Part shown: positions 21,506-38,500 of the stretch, piece by piece
How positions within the stretch are numbered: position 1 is the stretch's first letter
How the letters are laid out: each line of letters opens with the position of its first letter
NCBI GenBank assembly: GCA_002049455.2
Contig: KV918787.1
Span: 1 to 64,000, forward strand
Length of the DNA stretch: 64,000 bases
From: Porphyra umbilicalis
Lineage: Eukaryota > Rhodophyta > Bangiophyceae > Bangiales > Bangiaceae
Direction of reading: 5' to 3'
The notes under the pieces: model-generated
Told to the model about the DNA's origin: nothing
Seen by the model: only the letters and a program-made list of their open reading frames with translations
Databases searched by the model: none
Translations under genes and position numbers: made by a program

Positions 21506-21924
21506 TGGATAATTCCACTATTTCAAGCTCATGATTGCCTGGTGCCCAGCACGCAGCTCCGGGTGATGGAGCTGGGAGTGGAACACGTTGTCAAGGGGCC
21601 ACAGCCTCTACAGGGGATCCGACGGGGGATGGCGGTGCCCACCGCTACCGCCGCGTCTCGCAGCGCAAGGGCGTGGGGCTGGGTGATGTCTCTGACGTGG
21701 TGTGGTACCTTGCGGCAGCAGAGCGTCTGTATGGTGAAGGGTGCTGTTGTAGGCGTGGTGGTGGTTGGGCTTGAATGTGAAGGAAACGAAGGCTGACGGG
21801 GAACCGGCAGGAGCGACCCCAGACTGTCATCATTAAATAGACAATTGGATCAACTAGCGGCTGCGATGACAGAAGAATCACGGAACAATAGGGTGCTACC
21901 TGTGCTAATTCATTTTTTATGGGT

Positions 21925-22035
21925 GCTACTTGGGGCGTTTTGGGGGCGTCGTTAGCCTTCAGAAGGGCGCTGCTAGGGCGCCATTAGGGCGCGGTTACGC
22001 CCCACGCCCATCACATAGGGGCGCTACTGCGAACC
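21925..22035. repeat. GGGCGC-rich dispersed repeat, copy 2
   Basis: Same orientation as the copy at 21.4 kb: GGGCGCTGCTAGGGCGCC, then ATTAGGGCGCGGTTACGCCC. The 420 bases between the two copies hold no recognisable gene. Confidence 0.6.
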
Positions 22036-23177
22036 ATACTGGGAAGCTCACCTCATGCTCAGGCTCTTCGTGAAAAGACTGATGAACATAAGATGTTGCT
22101 GTGAGCAAGATGCCGCTGCTTACAGAACCCGTGCTTTATCCGAATAATTATTCTGAAGCCCCTGCACACGAGCCGCCGCTGGGGGGGCGGGGTGGGTGGC
22201 CGTCCGGCCGCCAGTGGCGTATACATGGCGGTGCTGGTCGCCGCCATTGCCACTCTCCCCACCACTGCCGACACCACTGCCAACGCCACCGTCTCCAGTT
22301 GGTCCGCGCAGTGCAGCCGCCGCGCCGACAAGTGCGCCGAAAACGGGTACCCGTACGTCTGCAACGGCTGCGCCGCCTTTTGCGCCTGGTTGGTGCGTGT
22401 GCTGGATGAAGCGATTGCAGCGGGCGCAGGGGGGCAGGCGCATGGTATCAACCTGCCTCGTTTGTTTAGGCGCGTGGAGCGCAACCGCATATCGTGCACG
22501 CGCCGCTGAGCGAGGCCACCCACGCCGCCGTGCACGGGCTGCGGCGGGGGGGGGGGTCGGAGCCGCGTGCTCGTGGGGAGATGGGGGCGATGCCAAGGAC
22601 GGTGAGGCACAGGTACGTGGGCGCTGGTGCCGGTCGCGTACCGCGATTCAAATCCACCATACTGTAGCAAAATGAAAGCATGTTGAAAAGAGATACTCGG
22701 CTGTTCTACCACCCGGGGCGACGGCGGCGGGGGGCGGTCCCTACCCACCTCCCCGACGGCGGGCTCCATGCAGACGCTGGCCGCCGACACGCGTGCCGAC
22801 CGTCGGCTGACGGCCACGTGCATCGCCTCTCCCGCCGACGCCGACGGGGACAAGCGACACCTGGCGCGTGCGCGGCGGTGGTTTTTGGGGCTCGCCGTCG
22901 CCCGGCGGCGACGGCGGCGGCCGAGTCGGCAATGGCGCCGCCATCGCCGGCGACCGCGCCGATGCAATGGCACGTCTCATGCTGCCGCCCCCGGGGCGCC
23001 CCTACGCCCGCCGGCGGCGCGGCCGCGGCCGCCCGCCCGCGGTGCCGCCCGCCGCGACGCCAGCGGCAGGCGGTCGGCGCGCCGTTGCGCGGCGCCGTCG
23101 CGGGCGGGGGCGCGGGCGCCCGCCGTCGAGCCCGCAGCGGGTCGACACGGGCGCGCCCGCCGAGCGATACAGCATCA

Positions 23178-23706
23178 CTGAACGCGCGTTCGCGAAAACA
23201 CCCTGGACGTGCGGAACGACAAGACCGTTTTCACACGACGAAGGATAGACCAGAGAGTCAAGAGCATCTTTGGAGGGTGTGCTATGTAAAGTGGGCAACG
23301 CCGCTCAGACACAAGGCCACCTACACCTCACCACTGTCTCGCCACACCAACAGGGCCTCCATGTAAAATTTCCACCCCTTTCTCACCCACACCACAGGGC
23401 GGCCACCATGGGAGCCCCGTACAATCACCCTTACGCCATCTCCGCCGCGCAGACCTCGTGCGTGGGACGGTGGACCAGCGGGGCGACCGCGGCGGGCGTC
23501 GACCCCCCCCCCATCCCGTCTTCACTCGTTCCCACCCTCGTGGTGCGAGAAGTAAGCCTCGCATCCGCCGCATCGACGTGGTGCTCGGCGCTGGCGCCCG
23601 CCGCGACTGAAGTAAGTACTGCCGCAACTCGCACTGGAAAAGGAAACTTGTTCTTCTACATACGTGCGGGTGTGTATAGTATCCTGTGCTAAGTCCAGGG
23701 AAATGA
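23178..23706. repeat. Dispersed element with CCCTGGAC/GTCCAGGG ends, copy A
   Basis: The left end carries a palindrome (GAACGCGCGTTC) then CGAAAACACCCTGGAC (inner word 23201-23208). The right end closes with AAGTACTGCCGCAACTCGCA, then TAGTATCCTGTGCTAAGTCC and AGGG (inner word 23693-23700). The same left and right ends flank the elements at 31.8-33.1 and 33.1-34.5 kb. The interior has no recognised gene. The inverted CCCTGGAC/GTCCAGGG pair suggests a non-autonomous DNA element; the exact outer limits are uncertain. Confidence 0.6.
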
Positions 23707-24092
23707 GAAACAAGAAACGTGGCATGGATGACAGTAGCGACGGACCGCCGCGCGTACAGTACGGTACAGTACCGCCTCAGCCTCCCTCCACAGGCCATCT
23801 CTTCCCTCGGACACGATCGTCGGAAATCGGGTGCCCTCGAACGAACGCTCTTTTTTGTCCGCTTCTCGTTCGGATTGCATCCACCGGACGAATCGACTTT
23901 CGTCAGTCGCAGCGATCGGCAGTCGTCCGGTGAGACGAGCGGCCGAACGAAAGGCCGTTCGTCCGGACAAACGTTGGCGCCCTAAACACAGCTCGGCACC
24001 CTCCTGACAGTACTTCTTCCGGTGCCACAATTTCTCTATTGATGATGACGACTAAGACTGCTAAGCTAAGGACACCGGTGCTCTGCCTCTCC

Positions 24093-24172
24093 ACCTTCCC
24101 CCTCCCCGCCGTCCCCCTCCCCGCCGTCCCCCTCCCCGCCGTCCCCCTCCCCGCCGTCCCCCACCCCACCTT
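24093..24172. repeat. 15-bp CCTCCCCGCCGTCCC tandem repeat
   Basis: About five head-to-tail copies of a 15-base unit (CCTCCCCGCCGTCCC) with almost no variation, the last copies ending in CCCAC. It is a recent simple expansion with no apparent coding role. Confidence 0.85.
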
Positions 24173-25849
24173 GCCCCTCCCTCCCCACGCCTCAACTCTC
24201 CACACTTCCCTGCACCTGCCCCTTCTTGCTCACGTCCAGACCTCGTCCCTTCCGACCTCACGCCCCCGCCCACCGCTGCCCCCCCCCCCACCGACGCCGC
24301 TGTCCTCCTCCACGTCCACCGCTGTCGACGTCCGCAGCCATTGCCGCTCCCCCGCGTCGTAAAACTTGCGCCTCCACAGTATCCTCCATCTCTTGTCCGC
24401 TGCTGCCGCCCCAGATGCAGGAAGGCTCTTTCGGCAGCATGGCAACCAGAGTGCGTGAGTGTCGACCAGGGGAGGATGGCGGACATGGAAGAGTCAGCCA
24501 AGGCAAGGACTGGCCTGTCAGTAAGATGTGTCGGTTGCTCTCGTAGAGCTCGCCCCTCTCCTGTAGCTTCCACTCCAGATCGGCACACCTCTCCTTGCCC
24601 CGGCAAGACCGTACGACAGGCACGGTTGGGCGCCCATGTTTGAAAAATCAAACACCTAACGTCTTCATCAATACAATAGTTTGTCTGCGGTCGATTGCAG
24701 GACGCTCTCATGATGCTCCAGGAGCGCCTTCTCATTCGGACTTGAAGTTGCACCAGCACTCGAGGCTTGACTTGTCTCATAGACTTGGTGACCTTGCCGC
24801 CAGAGGGACTCTGATTGGCCCATGTTTGTTTTTGTCAAGATCTGGGACTGTCATGGAAATCGACTTCGAGCCGGGCTGGCTGTGTGTATGCCTCTCACAG
24901 AGGCCTGGACAAGCACCTCTCTGACAGGTCGCTGTGGGCGGATTGTCACTCTGTCGGACGAAAACCGGAGAACATCCGGCGTTCGTTCGCCGGACGAACA
25001 CTCGAACAAAAGCCGAACGACTTCGTGCCGTTCGGGTTCGTCCTGTGCCGTTTGGGTTTCGTCAGGCGGCACCGGGTTTCCGACGATCCGGAGAGGCCGG
25101 TCGAGGCCCCCCCCCCCCAGCACCCCATGGACGGCCGATCGACGCAACCGATTGGCACGCGCTCGACGCAGATGGGTCACCCACGGTGGGTGTGGGGGAT
25201 TCGACGCGGCAGGTGAGTCGGCGGTCCCCCTTGCGTGCACCCGACGCGTGGTGGTACTGCACACGGGACGGCGCGCTTTCGGCATGCAAAAGACGTATAG
25301 TCGAATGTGGACCAGCGTCACAGGGAAATAGGCACAGATGTTAAAGGTGTTCGGCTCATGTGAATTTGGTCGGCTCGTGGGGTGGGTGATTGCAGCGAAT
25401 AAAATCAATTGGGGCAGCACAGGCAGTTTTCCTCCTGCCCATTGGCCCTGATGATGCTGTCAGCACAGTTTGGTACGCCACATGCTCTCTCCTTGGTTGA
25501 GTCACACAGCTTGTGAACAACCTGCAGCGAGGCTGACGCTCCCGCGCACTCCCAATACGTTGGCGCAGAAAACGACGCAGCGTGTTGTAAACTGCCAAAA
25601 TAGGAATGGCACGCGCACCCCAACGCCGCCCGCCCCCGCCCGTGGCCCCGCGGATCACGCGACGGTCTTTCCAATCCCGCCGGTCGGGGGGGCACACACC
25701 GCCCCACCCCATCGGGGGGCCCCCCCTCGCGTCCGCGCGGCCGCGCCGGGCGCGCGTGTGTGCGACCGGCGGCCCCCAACCCCACGCTCCAGGCGGACGC
25801 GCGCCCCCCCGCCGCCGCAGCGGGGATCTGCTTCTTTGTTTTCTCCCGA

Positions 25850-25854
<5 letters not shown>

Positions 25855-25893
<39 letters not shown>
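25855..25893. repeat. 39-base poly-T tract
   Basis: This is an uninterrupted T run in sequence that is otherwise over 75% GC, preceded by TCTTTGTTTTCTCCCGATTC. On the minus strand it reads as a poly-A tract after a GC-rich stretch. No retroelement body is recognisable next to it. Confidence 0.9.
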
Positions 25894-25894
<1 letters not shown>

Positions 25895-26316
25895 GGCCCG
25901 TCGTCGCTCCCGCCGCCCGCGCGCCGCCCCCCCCCACCCGCCGAGGACCCCCCCCCCCTCGCCGACGCACGACGCGGCGGCGGCTGCCGACCCGTGACCC
26001 ACCGCCCCCCCCGCGTGGTGGCGGCGGCCGCGACGCGGGCGCCTTCCCCGCCCGCCGCTGCCGTGGCGGCGGTGGGGAGGCGTGGCGGAGGCGTGGCGGC
26101 GCACACCTCCCCCCGCCGTCGCGGCGGCCAATGCGCGGGGGGCGGGGCTGTCAGACGCGGCTGCCGCGCCTCGCCGCTGCCGCGGCCCGCTGGCGCCACG
26201 CGCCGGCGGCGGGGGGCGTCTCTCTCCCCCCCCCCTCGCGCGCGCGCGCCGCGCGTCTTGACAGCCACAACGTGCACGCGGGCGCGCGCGCGCCGCTCAG
26301 ACGCGCCACCCGGTGA

Positions 26317-31251
<4,935 letters not shown>

Positions 31252-31799
31252 GCAAGTAGAGGGGGGTGTCGGGGGGGGGGGGGGGGGGGAGGGGGTTGGG
31301 GCGGCCCGCTGCTTGTTTTTTTTTTTTTTCGGAAAGGGGCGGCGGACCCGCCCCTGCATCAGGCACCATCTAAACCCCATGGCCGCGCGCGTAGGGCAGT
31401 CGCTAGGGGGGGGGGGGGACCGCCGTCGGGTGGCGCCCGCGCGTGCGGGTGTGCGCGCGGGGGGGGGGGGGGGCGTCGGCCAGGCGCGCGCGCTGCGGGC
31501 CGACCGCCCGCCGTCGCGAGCGGGCGGGGGGCGCCGCCGCTGGGCGCGCGCCCGACCGGCGGGCGGGTGGGTGCCCCACTGGCGGCGCGGCGCGCGCGGT
31601 TGCGACGGGGCCGAGCGCCCCGCCCGCGGCAGCGACGGCGGCAAGGACCGTGGCGCAGTGCCCGCAAACGCCTGTTGTCGTCGGCTGCTTGATTCGACCC
31701 AATATCGTGACACGGACTCGCGCGATTCGTGAATACCCCCCGCTGGCCACCCCGTGGTGATGGTATTTCTGCAGTCGTCTGAAAGAACACAATACAGGC
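31252..31799. other. Kinase 3' flank, no gene seen
   Basis: This is a GC-rich stretch with G runs and a T run at 31317-31329, falling to ordinary GC by 31,700. No coding or RNA signature was seen. Confidence 0.4.
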
Positions 31800-33075
31800 A
31801 CTGAAAGCGCGTACGCGAAAACACCCTGGCCTGGAGTTGTGCTGTGATCGAAGACAATCTATACGAGTAAGTTCTGGAGCATTATTTAATAGACTTGAAG
31901 CATGCCGCGTCGCGCTTCACTTGGCACGTGGTTATATTTTTCATGCACTGCATTGGTTTTTATTTTTATGTCATTGCGGGCGTCCACGGGCAGGCGCGCG
32001 CGCCAGAGCCGTCCGCCCCGGAGCGCGCCGGCCCCCCACCCAGGCGACGCCGTCCTTGCGACAGTCCCAAGCCACGCACGGCTCGCCGACAGCCTCACCC
32101 CCCCCAGCCCACCGGCCTCACACCCACGTCCGCCTCCGCCGCCGCTACCGCGCAGTCCACCCGCCCCCTGGGGCAAACGCCACGCCACTCCTGCCCCCTC
32201 GTCCATGATGGCTAGGCTTGTTGCCAGTAGCAAGCCTATCGCAGCAGGGGGCGCGGGCGCAGGGTCCGCCGCCGCCGCCGTAGGGGCTGCCACCGGCTAG
32301 CCAGCGGCGTCTTCACCCCTCCCCCCCTCCAGCCCCACGGCCCCTCAACCCCTCCACAGCCCCCCGAACGTACCCCCCTGTCCGTTCTCCTCCCCCCACG
32401 ACGAACCGCGCGGTCAGTTGTGCGACATCCCGCACGGCCGGATCCGCCACCGCGACACCACCACCCCCTCGCACGGGCCACACGCACGACGCCGCCCTCT
32501 CCTCGTCACAGGTCCGCGCACAGAACCACGCGGGCAGCTGCGTCACGCCACTTGCGACTGCCCGCTTCAGTCACTGCGCGCCACGGTCACACCACATTCC
32601 ACGACTCTCGGCCGTCCCCGATCTTGGCCCTCTCCTGCGCGTTCAAAATTTTGAAGAACAAAAACACCGTCCAGAGCATCTCAGAGGCATGTTTCACCAA
32701 TTACGTCTTCAATTCCTCACCCGACGCGGTCATATGCAGCACGCATCCTCGTTTCCAGCTCGTCTGAAGCACAGACCCCCCGTTTCAAGCCATCTGAACG
32801 AGAAAAAAACCCTCTTTCTACATGGTTGGACCTCACAAACGCCCAACGTACGGCCATCGTGCAAAAATACATGTACGGATAGTGTGCAAGTTGACGCTTC
32901 TAACCATGTCGGACTCAACGTACGGCGACGTCCGTCCGAGCCGTACGAGGTCTCTCCGCGTGCACCCCGCTTTTTCGCAAGTACTCCCGCAACGTGCACT
33001 AGCTCGGAAAAAAATTAGAATGGGGGCCCCTATGCGCATGTTGGATAGTACCCTGTCCTAAAGGCCAGGGGATTA
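31800..33075. repeat. Dispersed element with CCCTGGCC/GGCCAGGG ends, copy B
   Basis: The left end CTGAAAGCGCGTACGCGAAA then ACACCCTGGCC (word 31824-31831). The right end CGCAAGTACTCCCGCAACGT, a short A run, then TATGCGCATGTTGGATAGTA and CCCTGTCCTAAAGGCCAGGG (word 33063-33070). The end words are exact inverses (CCCTGGCC and GGCCAGGG), both differing from the other copies at the same position, so the two ends have co-varied or been copied together. About 1,250 bases. The interior contains no recognised gene. Confidence 0.65.
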
Positions 33076-33099
33076 AATGTCCGTCTCTCTCGACAATAT

Positions 33100-34470
33100 T
33101 CTACCAATTACTGAAAACGCGTTCGCGGAAATACCCTGGACTTGTTTACAACGTGCGAAGCAGCCGCCAACGACCAGCCCACGCGAACCACCCCCCTCGC
33201 GCGGCCGCGCATCCTCGGCAAACAAGCCACCGCCAACAAGCACCGACCCCACCGCCGCCCACGCCGCCGCCGTCACCGCAGCGCCTCCCCCCCCAGAGAC
33301 AAGCAGACGAATATCCCCGCACCTCCAGACGTGCACACCGCCGCCGGCCTACCGTCGCACCCGTCCCGGTCGCCACGGCCGCGGCAGTTGGGCGCCGCCG
33401 CCGCTGCCGCAGTCAGGCCGCCGTCAAACTCCGCGCCGCCGTCCGCCGCCGGCGCGTCGGTGGCGGTGCGCATGCCCGCTAGCGGCGGCAGCGGCGACGG
33501 TGGGGCCATGGACCACAGCCCTCCGCCGCCGCCGCCGCCGTCGCAGCCACCACCCGTCGCAGTCGCGGCGATGGCGGGCGCGACAGCGGCGACAGCCGCG
33601 GCAGGGGAGGCGGTGGTGGCGCTGCCGGCGCCCTTCCCCGCTCCCAATGGCGGCGGAGCTCGTCCCCCGTCAGACAGTGGCGGGGGCGAGGAGTGGGGGG
33701 GGACCGCAACGGGCGGGGCCGCCGTCAACGCTGCCGCCGCGTCGGCGCGGGGGCGGCGGCGCCTCGGACCATGCCACATCGCGCGCGACGGGCGGTGCGG
33801 CCGCCGGTGGGGACACCCACACGCGCGCGCGGGGGGGTGGGTGGGGCTGATCGCCTCGTCGGCGCGGCGGCCGACCGCGCCCCGGCTGTGTTGGTCGCGG
33901 GCGGTCGCGCACGGACGCGCGCGCGGGGGGTGTGTCGGGCGTGTGCGGCCGCCGCGGTGGTGACCCCGACGACAGCGGTGGTGCGGCCATCGGCAGCTCC
34001 CGCCGGCCGTCCGGGAGCCCTCTCCTCCAGGACGATGGGTCGCGACCGTCTGCTTGAAAATTCGAACAGAATGTGCCTTGGTTGTCCCGTGAAGCGCTAT
34101 CGCCGGACTTAACCACAAAATACAGTCCACGCGTCTGACCAGATCGACGTTTCCGGGGGTCTGAACGCACCACCTTCATTCTGAGGCAACTGACGCGGAC
34201 ATCCTACGAAAAGCGACGTACGGCGTCCGTATGACCGCGGCTGACATGCTACAAACGAGAAAAGCAACAGAAAGTGCTGGACGCATGTTGCGCACCGAAC
34301 CATGCCCAAAGGACCCGCAGCAGTGATCGATACACTGCGTACCGCCCGAAAAGGTGTGCACATGGGGCCAACCGCAAGTACTCCCGCGCGTGCACTGGAG
34401 AAAAAAAAAAGTTATGTGTGTGACCCCATGCGCATGTTGATAAGTACCCTTGACTAAAGTCCAGGGAAAT
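33100..34470. repeat. Dispersed element with CCCTGGACTT/AAGTCCAGGG ends, copy C
   Basis: It lies only about 30 bases after copy B, same orientation. Left: CTGAAAACGCGTTCGCGGAA then ATACCCTGGACTT (word 33134-33141). Right: CGCAAGTACTCCCGCGCGTG, an A run, CCCATGCGCATGTTGATAAG, then AAGTCCAGGG (word 34459-34466). About 1,330 bases. The middle (33,170-34,020) is markedly GC-rich, Ala/Pro/Arg-like in every frame, with no recognised protein. Confidence 0.65.
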
Positions 34471-34892
34471 TTGGCACGGATGAATGTACCCGTTCCACGT
34501 ACGACTGCATGCACCACACAAAAAGAGAGACAAACCATGTTTTTTATTCTTCCGGAGGACGTATCCTAGTGTCAATACCCGTACGTGATAGATATGGCGG
34601 CGCAAAACGCACGTCAGGCCCGGCCGTGCTGCGCAATACCGTCGACGTGCTGCCCGATCCGCGCGACACCCATGTTTCAAGGGCCACCGCATTTCCCCGA
34701 CGTCCGTCATCGGGCAGGTACAGCCGGGGCGACTGGGCATCCTCATTCCTCACGAGTACGGACTTGAACGCAGACGCATGTACCGAATGGGCGGGGTGGC
34801 AGCACGTACTGCAAGGTACGGGAGCTCTTTCAACACAATACCGCGGTGAACAGCATCAACAAGAGCCCGTGGTGCAGGGCACGACATTGCTT

Positions 34893-35246
34893 TTACATTT
34901 CCATGGGCTCCTCACCCGGAAAGGACCGGCGCAACGACGCGAGCTTTCGCAGTAACGTGTCAACAGCGTTGCGCATTGCCTCGACGTGCACATTGTTCTT
35001 CACCGCCCATGACAGACAGTCCCTCCCCCCCAACTGAGCACGGAAGAGGCGCAGGAGAGTGTCCTTCTCGTCGACACTGTCCACCGATGCAATGTCCACG
35101 TCCTCGGACACGGAGTTGTCCGCGTCCTCGCCACAACGGGCAGCCAACAAGAGCTGCGGCGGGATGAGCGGGAGCAGGGCGGGGTCTTCTCCGAGCTCAG
35201 CGGCCAGGTCCAATGTGGCAATGGGTTTTCCATCGACCAAGTGCAC
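34893..35246 (-). CDS. Small hypothetical ORF, possibly a fragment
   Basis: 117 codons (MHLVDGKPIATLDLAAELGE...). The composition is protein-like rather than compositional noise: balanced hydrophobic/acidic residues, an acidic segment (DADNSVSEDVDIASVDSVDE) and an amphipathic C-terminal helix ending GEEPMEM. No family was recognised. It lies about 300 bases outside the left limit of the tnp2-type element shared by both copies and points away from it. It could be the last exon of a larger gene or an old element-borne ORF. The opposite strand is also open over much of it, which lowers confidence. Confidence 0.35.
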   Translation of the reverse strand: MHLVDGKPIATLDLAAELGEDPALLPLIPPQLLLAARCGEDADNSVSEDVDIASVDSVDEKDTLLRLFRAQLGGRDCLSWAVKNNVHVEAMRNAVDTLLRKLASLRRSFPGEEPMEM

Positions 35247-35543
35247 ACAGTTGGAGATGTTAAATTCTCTTCAGATGTGTTCGGAAGTACCGGGTTCTAC
35301 GTGCCCGTCCCGTCCGTTGCCTTCGGAAAGCTGCGCGATCCGTGGGCCGCCGTGCACATATCGCGCAGGGCATTTCGAAGTGCGCGCATAGCGCGCATGC
35401 CTGCCACCACAGGGAGACGGATGCTCGTCCTTATTTAATCCTAGCCACAAAATCGAGGAATTCACAGTATAGGCCTGCGGCCCGATTTGCTCACGCAGCC
35501 ACATCGATTCTGGAGGTCGGCGTGACGCGAAATTGGGATCGTC

Positions 35544-38500
35544 CCCCAGTGATCATCAGATCAAGTGGAGGAACTCCCCGGGGTTTTCCGGTGGACCGTC
35601 CTGGCCTAATCTCAAACGTAGAATAGGATAGGGCGAGATCTATGACGCAAGACCGTCCTGGAAACAGTCCCGACGGTGGCGTTCGGACTTTACTCAGGAT
35701 CATCCTTGAGATCAAACGAGGATCACTGGAGGACTGTTCCGCAGATGGTCTGCCGGATCAAATGGAAAACCAATCGGCGCCTTGGTCGCTGGGGGGGCTA
35801 GAAATGGCTGGCCAATGAGCGCACGGAAGCCGTCCGCCGGTGGTCCACCTTGAAGGACGTGTCCTTCGTACCTTTCCTATTGTCAGAAAGGGGGATCGGT
35901 GCAGAGTGTCCGAGCCGGGAATCTGCCGAGCAGCTCCAACTCGTGCCGATCAGCAGATCAGAGCCTCCCTCGCCATAGGTACACCGAGGTGAGCCTCCGT
36001 CGATGCTTGAGGTGCCACACCGCAGTCGCATCGTGCCGGCGTCCTGTGCCTTGGGCCCTTGATCTCGCTGTGTATCCCCGTCAAGCAGGTCCTCGGCTGT
36101 GTCCCTCTTGGTGCTCCTACGGGCGTGCGTATGTGGTGTTAACGTGCAGTGTCGGATACTGTGCTACGCACGCACGGGCCCCCTTTCCTGGTCGCCATGA
36201 AGCGTCGCAGGCGCGGTCCACGAGGTTCTGCGTTTTTCAATCTCACTGATGCCAACCTGATTCATTTGCAAGCACATCCCACGAACTCGGATTCTGCAGA
36301 GCATGATGTCGGCCGTGAAGGCGACGGTGGGGGCTCGGCAGGCAGACCCCAACCTGTCCCTGGCAGAGCGATACAACGAGTGTCCCATATAGAGGAGTAC
36401 GACGACGTCGCCCTGTCATCAGAATCTGAGTCAGACGCTTACCCATCAGACGACACAGAATTTTCGAGTGCATCTGAGCACCCTGATGAGGGGTTTGCAA
36501 CACGTCGCGAGTTCTTATGTTTTGGGTACCTCTATGGGCGAGTGCGCGTGACGCTCAGACAGTATGACATGATGCGAGAGGCCGAGAACTCCTTTATCCC
36601 GCAGGAGGAGTGGCCCTCGAGGTGGCGCTTACGGCAGTTGCGCAAGCACATGCTGAAGTCTGCCATACCACTGCGAAGAGAAACGACCACACGTCAGCTT
36701 CCCGTTGGCAAAGGAAGAGCCTTGCGAAAACTGCCTGACGCAATCGTGTAGTACATTCCTTTCTCTGAGCACGTAAAGCGGGACTTTGGAGATCCCAAGA
36801 CGGCTGCTCTTTTCCACAGTAAAGGGGAATCGTGCATGGGCACAGCTGAGCGGCCTGCAGAGTTTTATCAGACTGTAGTGGCCAGGGATCCCGCGAGGTA
36901 TGACGTGAAGAACGTCCTGTTCCGAGACCGGTACAGGTACGACATTGGATGTATCGCCCAGGTCTCTCTTGATGCAGCTACGACGTTCAAGGCCAGTCTG
37001 ATGAGCACAGCCATTGCTTGTGACGGCAGCTTTACCACATCCGCGTCCACGTATGCTCCTCAGAGCGCACTTCGACTTGGGGACTCCCTCGCGCAGTTTT
37101 CTGCTTTTCCTGATTTCGTACCGCCCGCGAGCTGGGCACCATGCTTCGCCGAAGAACGCAGGTTTACTTTGCGGTTCACGCGGTCCGGTGGCGTACTGGT
37201 TCTTGTCGTAAAAGCATCAGCCATGATGGAACAAGACTCGTGGTCCGCCTTAACGTCACTGCGGCCACTGGAGCTCTCGCAGGCGGCAGAGCCCCCGGAG
37301 TGTGCTCTCCCGGAAAAAGACCCCTACACGCTATACGTTTCATTGTACAGTGATGAATTCAACGTATACAAGCGTCGACGGGGAAGCCTGGAGGGCTACT
37401 ATGGAGCATACACATCTCTCAGCATCAAGGATCGTGCGTTTTCTGTTCGTCCACTGTTTTATTTGCCACCAGGAGCCAACCCGGACGCACTTCTCAAGCG
37501 CGTGGTGGAAGACGTACTCCTCGCGAGTAAGGAAGGTGTTCACGTGTATGATGCCTTCAAACAGAAGAACGTGGTAGTTCGTGTGTACCTGTGTCTTGGT
37601 CTCTTTGATTTCCCTATGGCTGCAAAGTTTTCCAACTCGGTCGGTGCCCCAGGCATAGAGCACTGCACTAGCTGCGACATTGTCCAATTAAAGACCACGA
37701 CAGCCCGGAAAGAGCGAGCCATGAGCAGCATGACCTCTTTCGACGTTAAGGACTCTCGCTACTCTCGAACGCAAGAGCGGACTGCGCTTATCATGTCGGC
37801 CGTGAAGAGCTCCCCACAGCTGTCTGCGGAATCCGTGAAGGATGCACTGCTTCTTAATGGCATATCCGATAAGTCCGGCAGCCTGATCATGCGTCTTGAA
37901 GAGGCACGGGGTCCCGGGAGTTTCGACATACACGAGCATGTGGTTGTCGCTCCCTCACACCTACTCTACTACAACATCGGGTCAAACCTTTTAATGGAAG
38001 CCTACGATGCCTTATCAGTAGAGCAACGGGACTCATTCACAAAGCAGATGCGTCGCTGTGCGAAGTATGTCCCGACACACACAGTCTTGTCGTCGTTCGA
38101 ACCCGAAAAGATGGGTGGCACAACCCTCTCAATGTCAGACTATGCAGTGCTGCTCACGGTGGGCCCGACAGTGCTGCAGTACTTGGTCCATCCTACAGCC
38201 ACATCGCCACACGCAGCTGCCGCACTCAGTGCTCTTCATGCCCTCCGACGGTTCTCTACCGCACTTTTCTACCTCCCAACAGCTGCCTCGGATGGCGAGG
38301 AGGCCGTGCGAACGAGGCCCACTGTCGCTGAGCTCCAAGTCTTGGGCGAGAGTCTGATGATTGAACTGCGTCGGCTGGTGCCATTCAACGGGTCGTGGGA
38401 GCGACCATCTGTGCACCATTTACTAGAGCTCTTGTATCGCACTCTCCCGCTGGTGCAGCTCGGGCCGGCCATATGTGAGCTCATTTTTGAGAGGTTTCAC

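Larger units (their letters stand above)
20620..23177. other. Gene-poor region with repeat remnants
   Basis: To about 21,240 the sequence is very GC-rich with no coding signature. From 21,240 it has ordinary GC. It holds two GGGCGC-rich direct repeats (separate entry). A short open frame at 22225-22509 (MAVLVAAIATLPTTADTTAN..., with cysteines) could encode a small secreted peptide, but composition alone could explain it and I do not call it a gene. Confidence 0.4.

Noticed and set aside
21385-22035. Calling the GGGCGC direct repeats an LTR pair
   Set aside because: They are only about 110 bp and diverged, with no priming-site or coding evidence between them.
22225-22509. Small Cys-containing secreted peptide ORF
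   Set aside because: It has a weak hydrophobic start but no homology, no codon bias and overlap with other open frames. Kept only as a note.
22560-22665. tRNA-like GATTCAAATCC word
   Set aside because: The flanking bases cannot form a T stem and no acceptor or anticodon arm is present.
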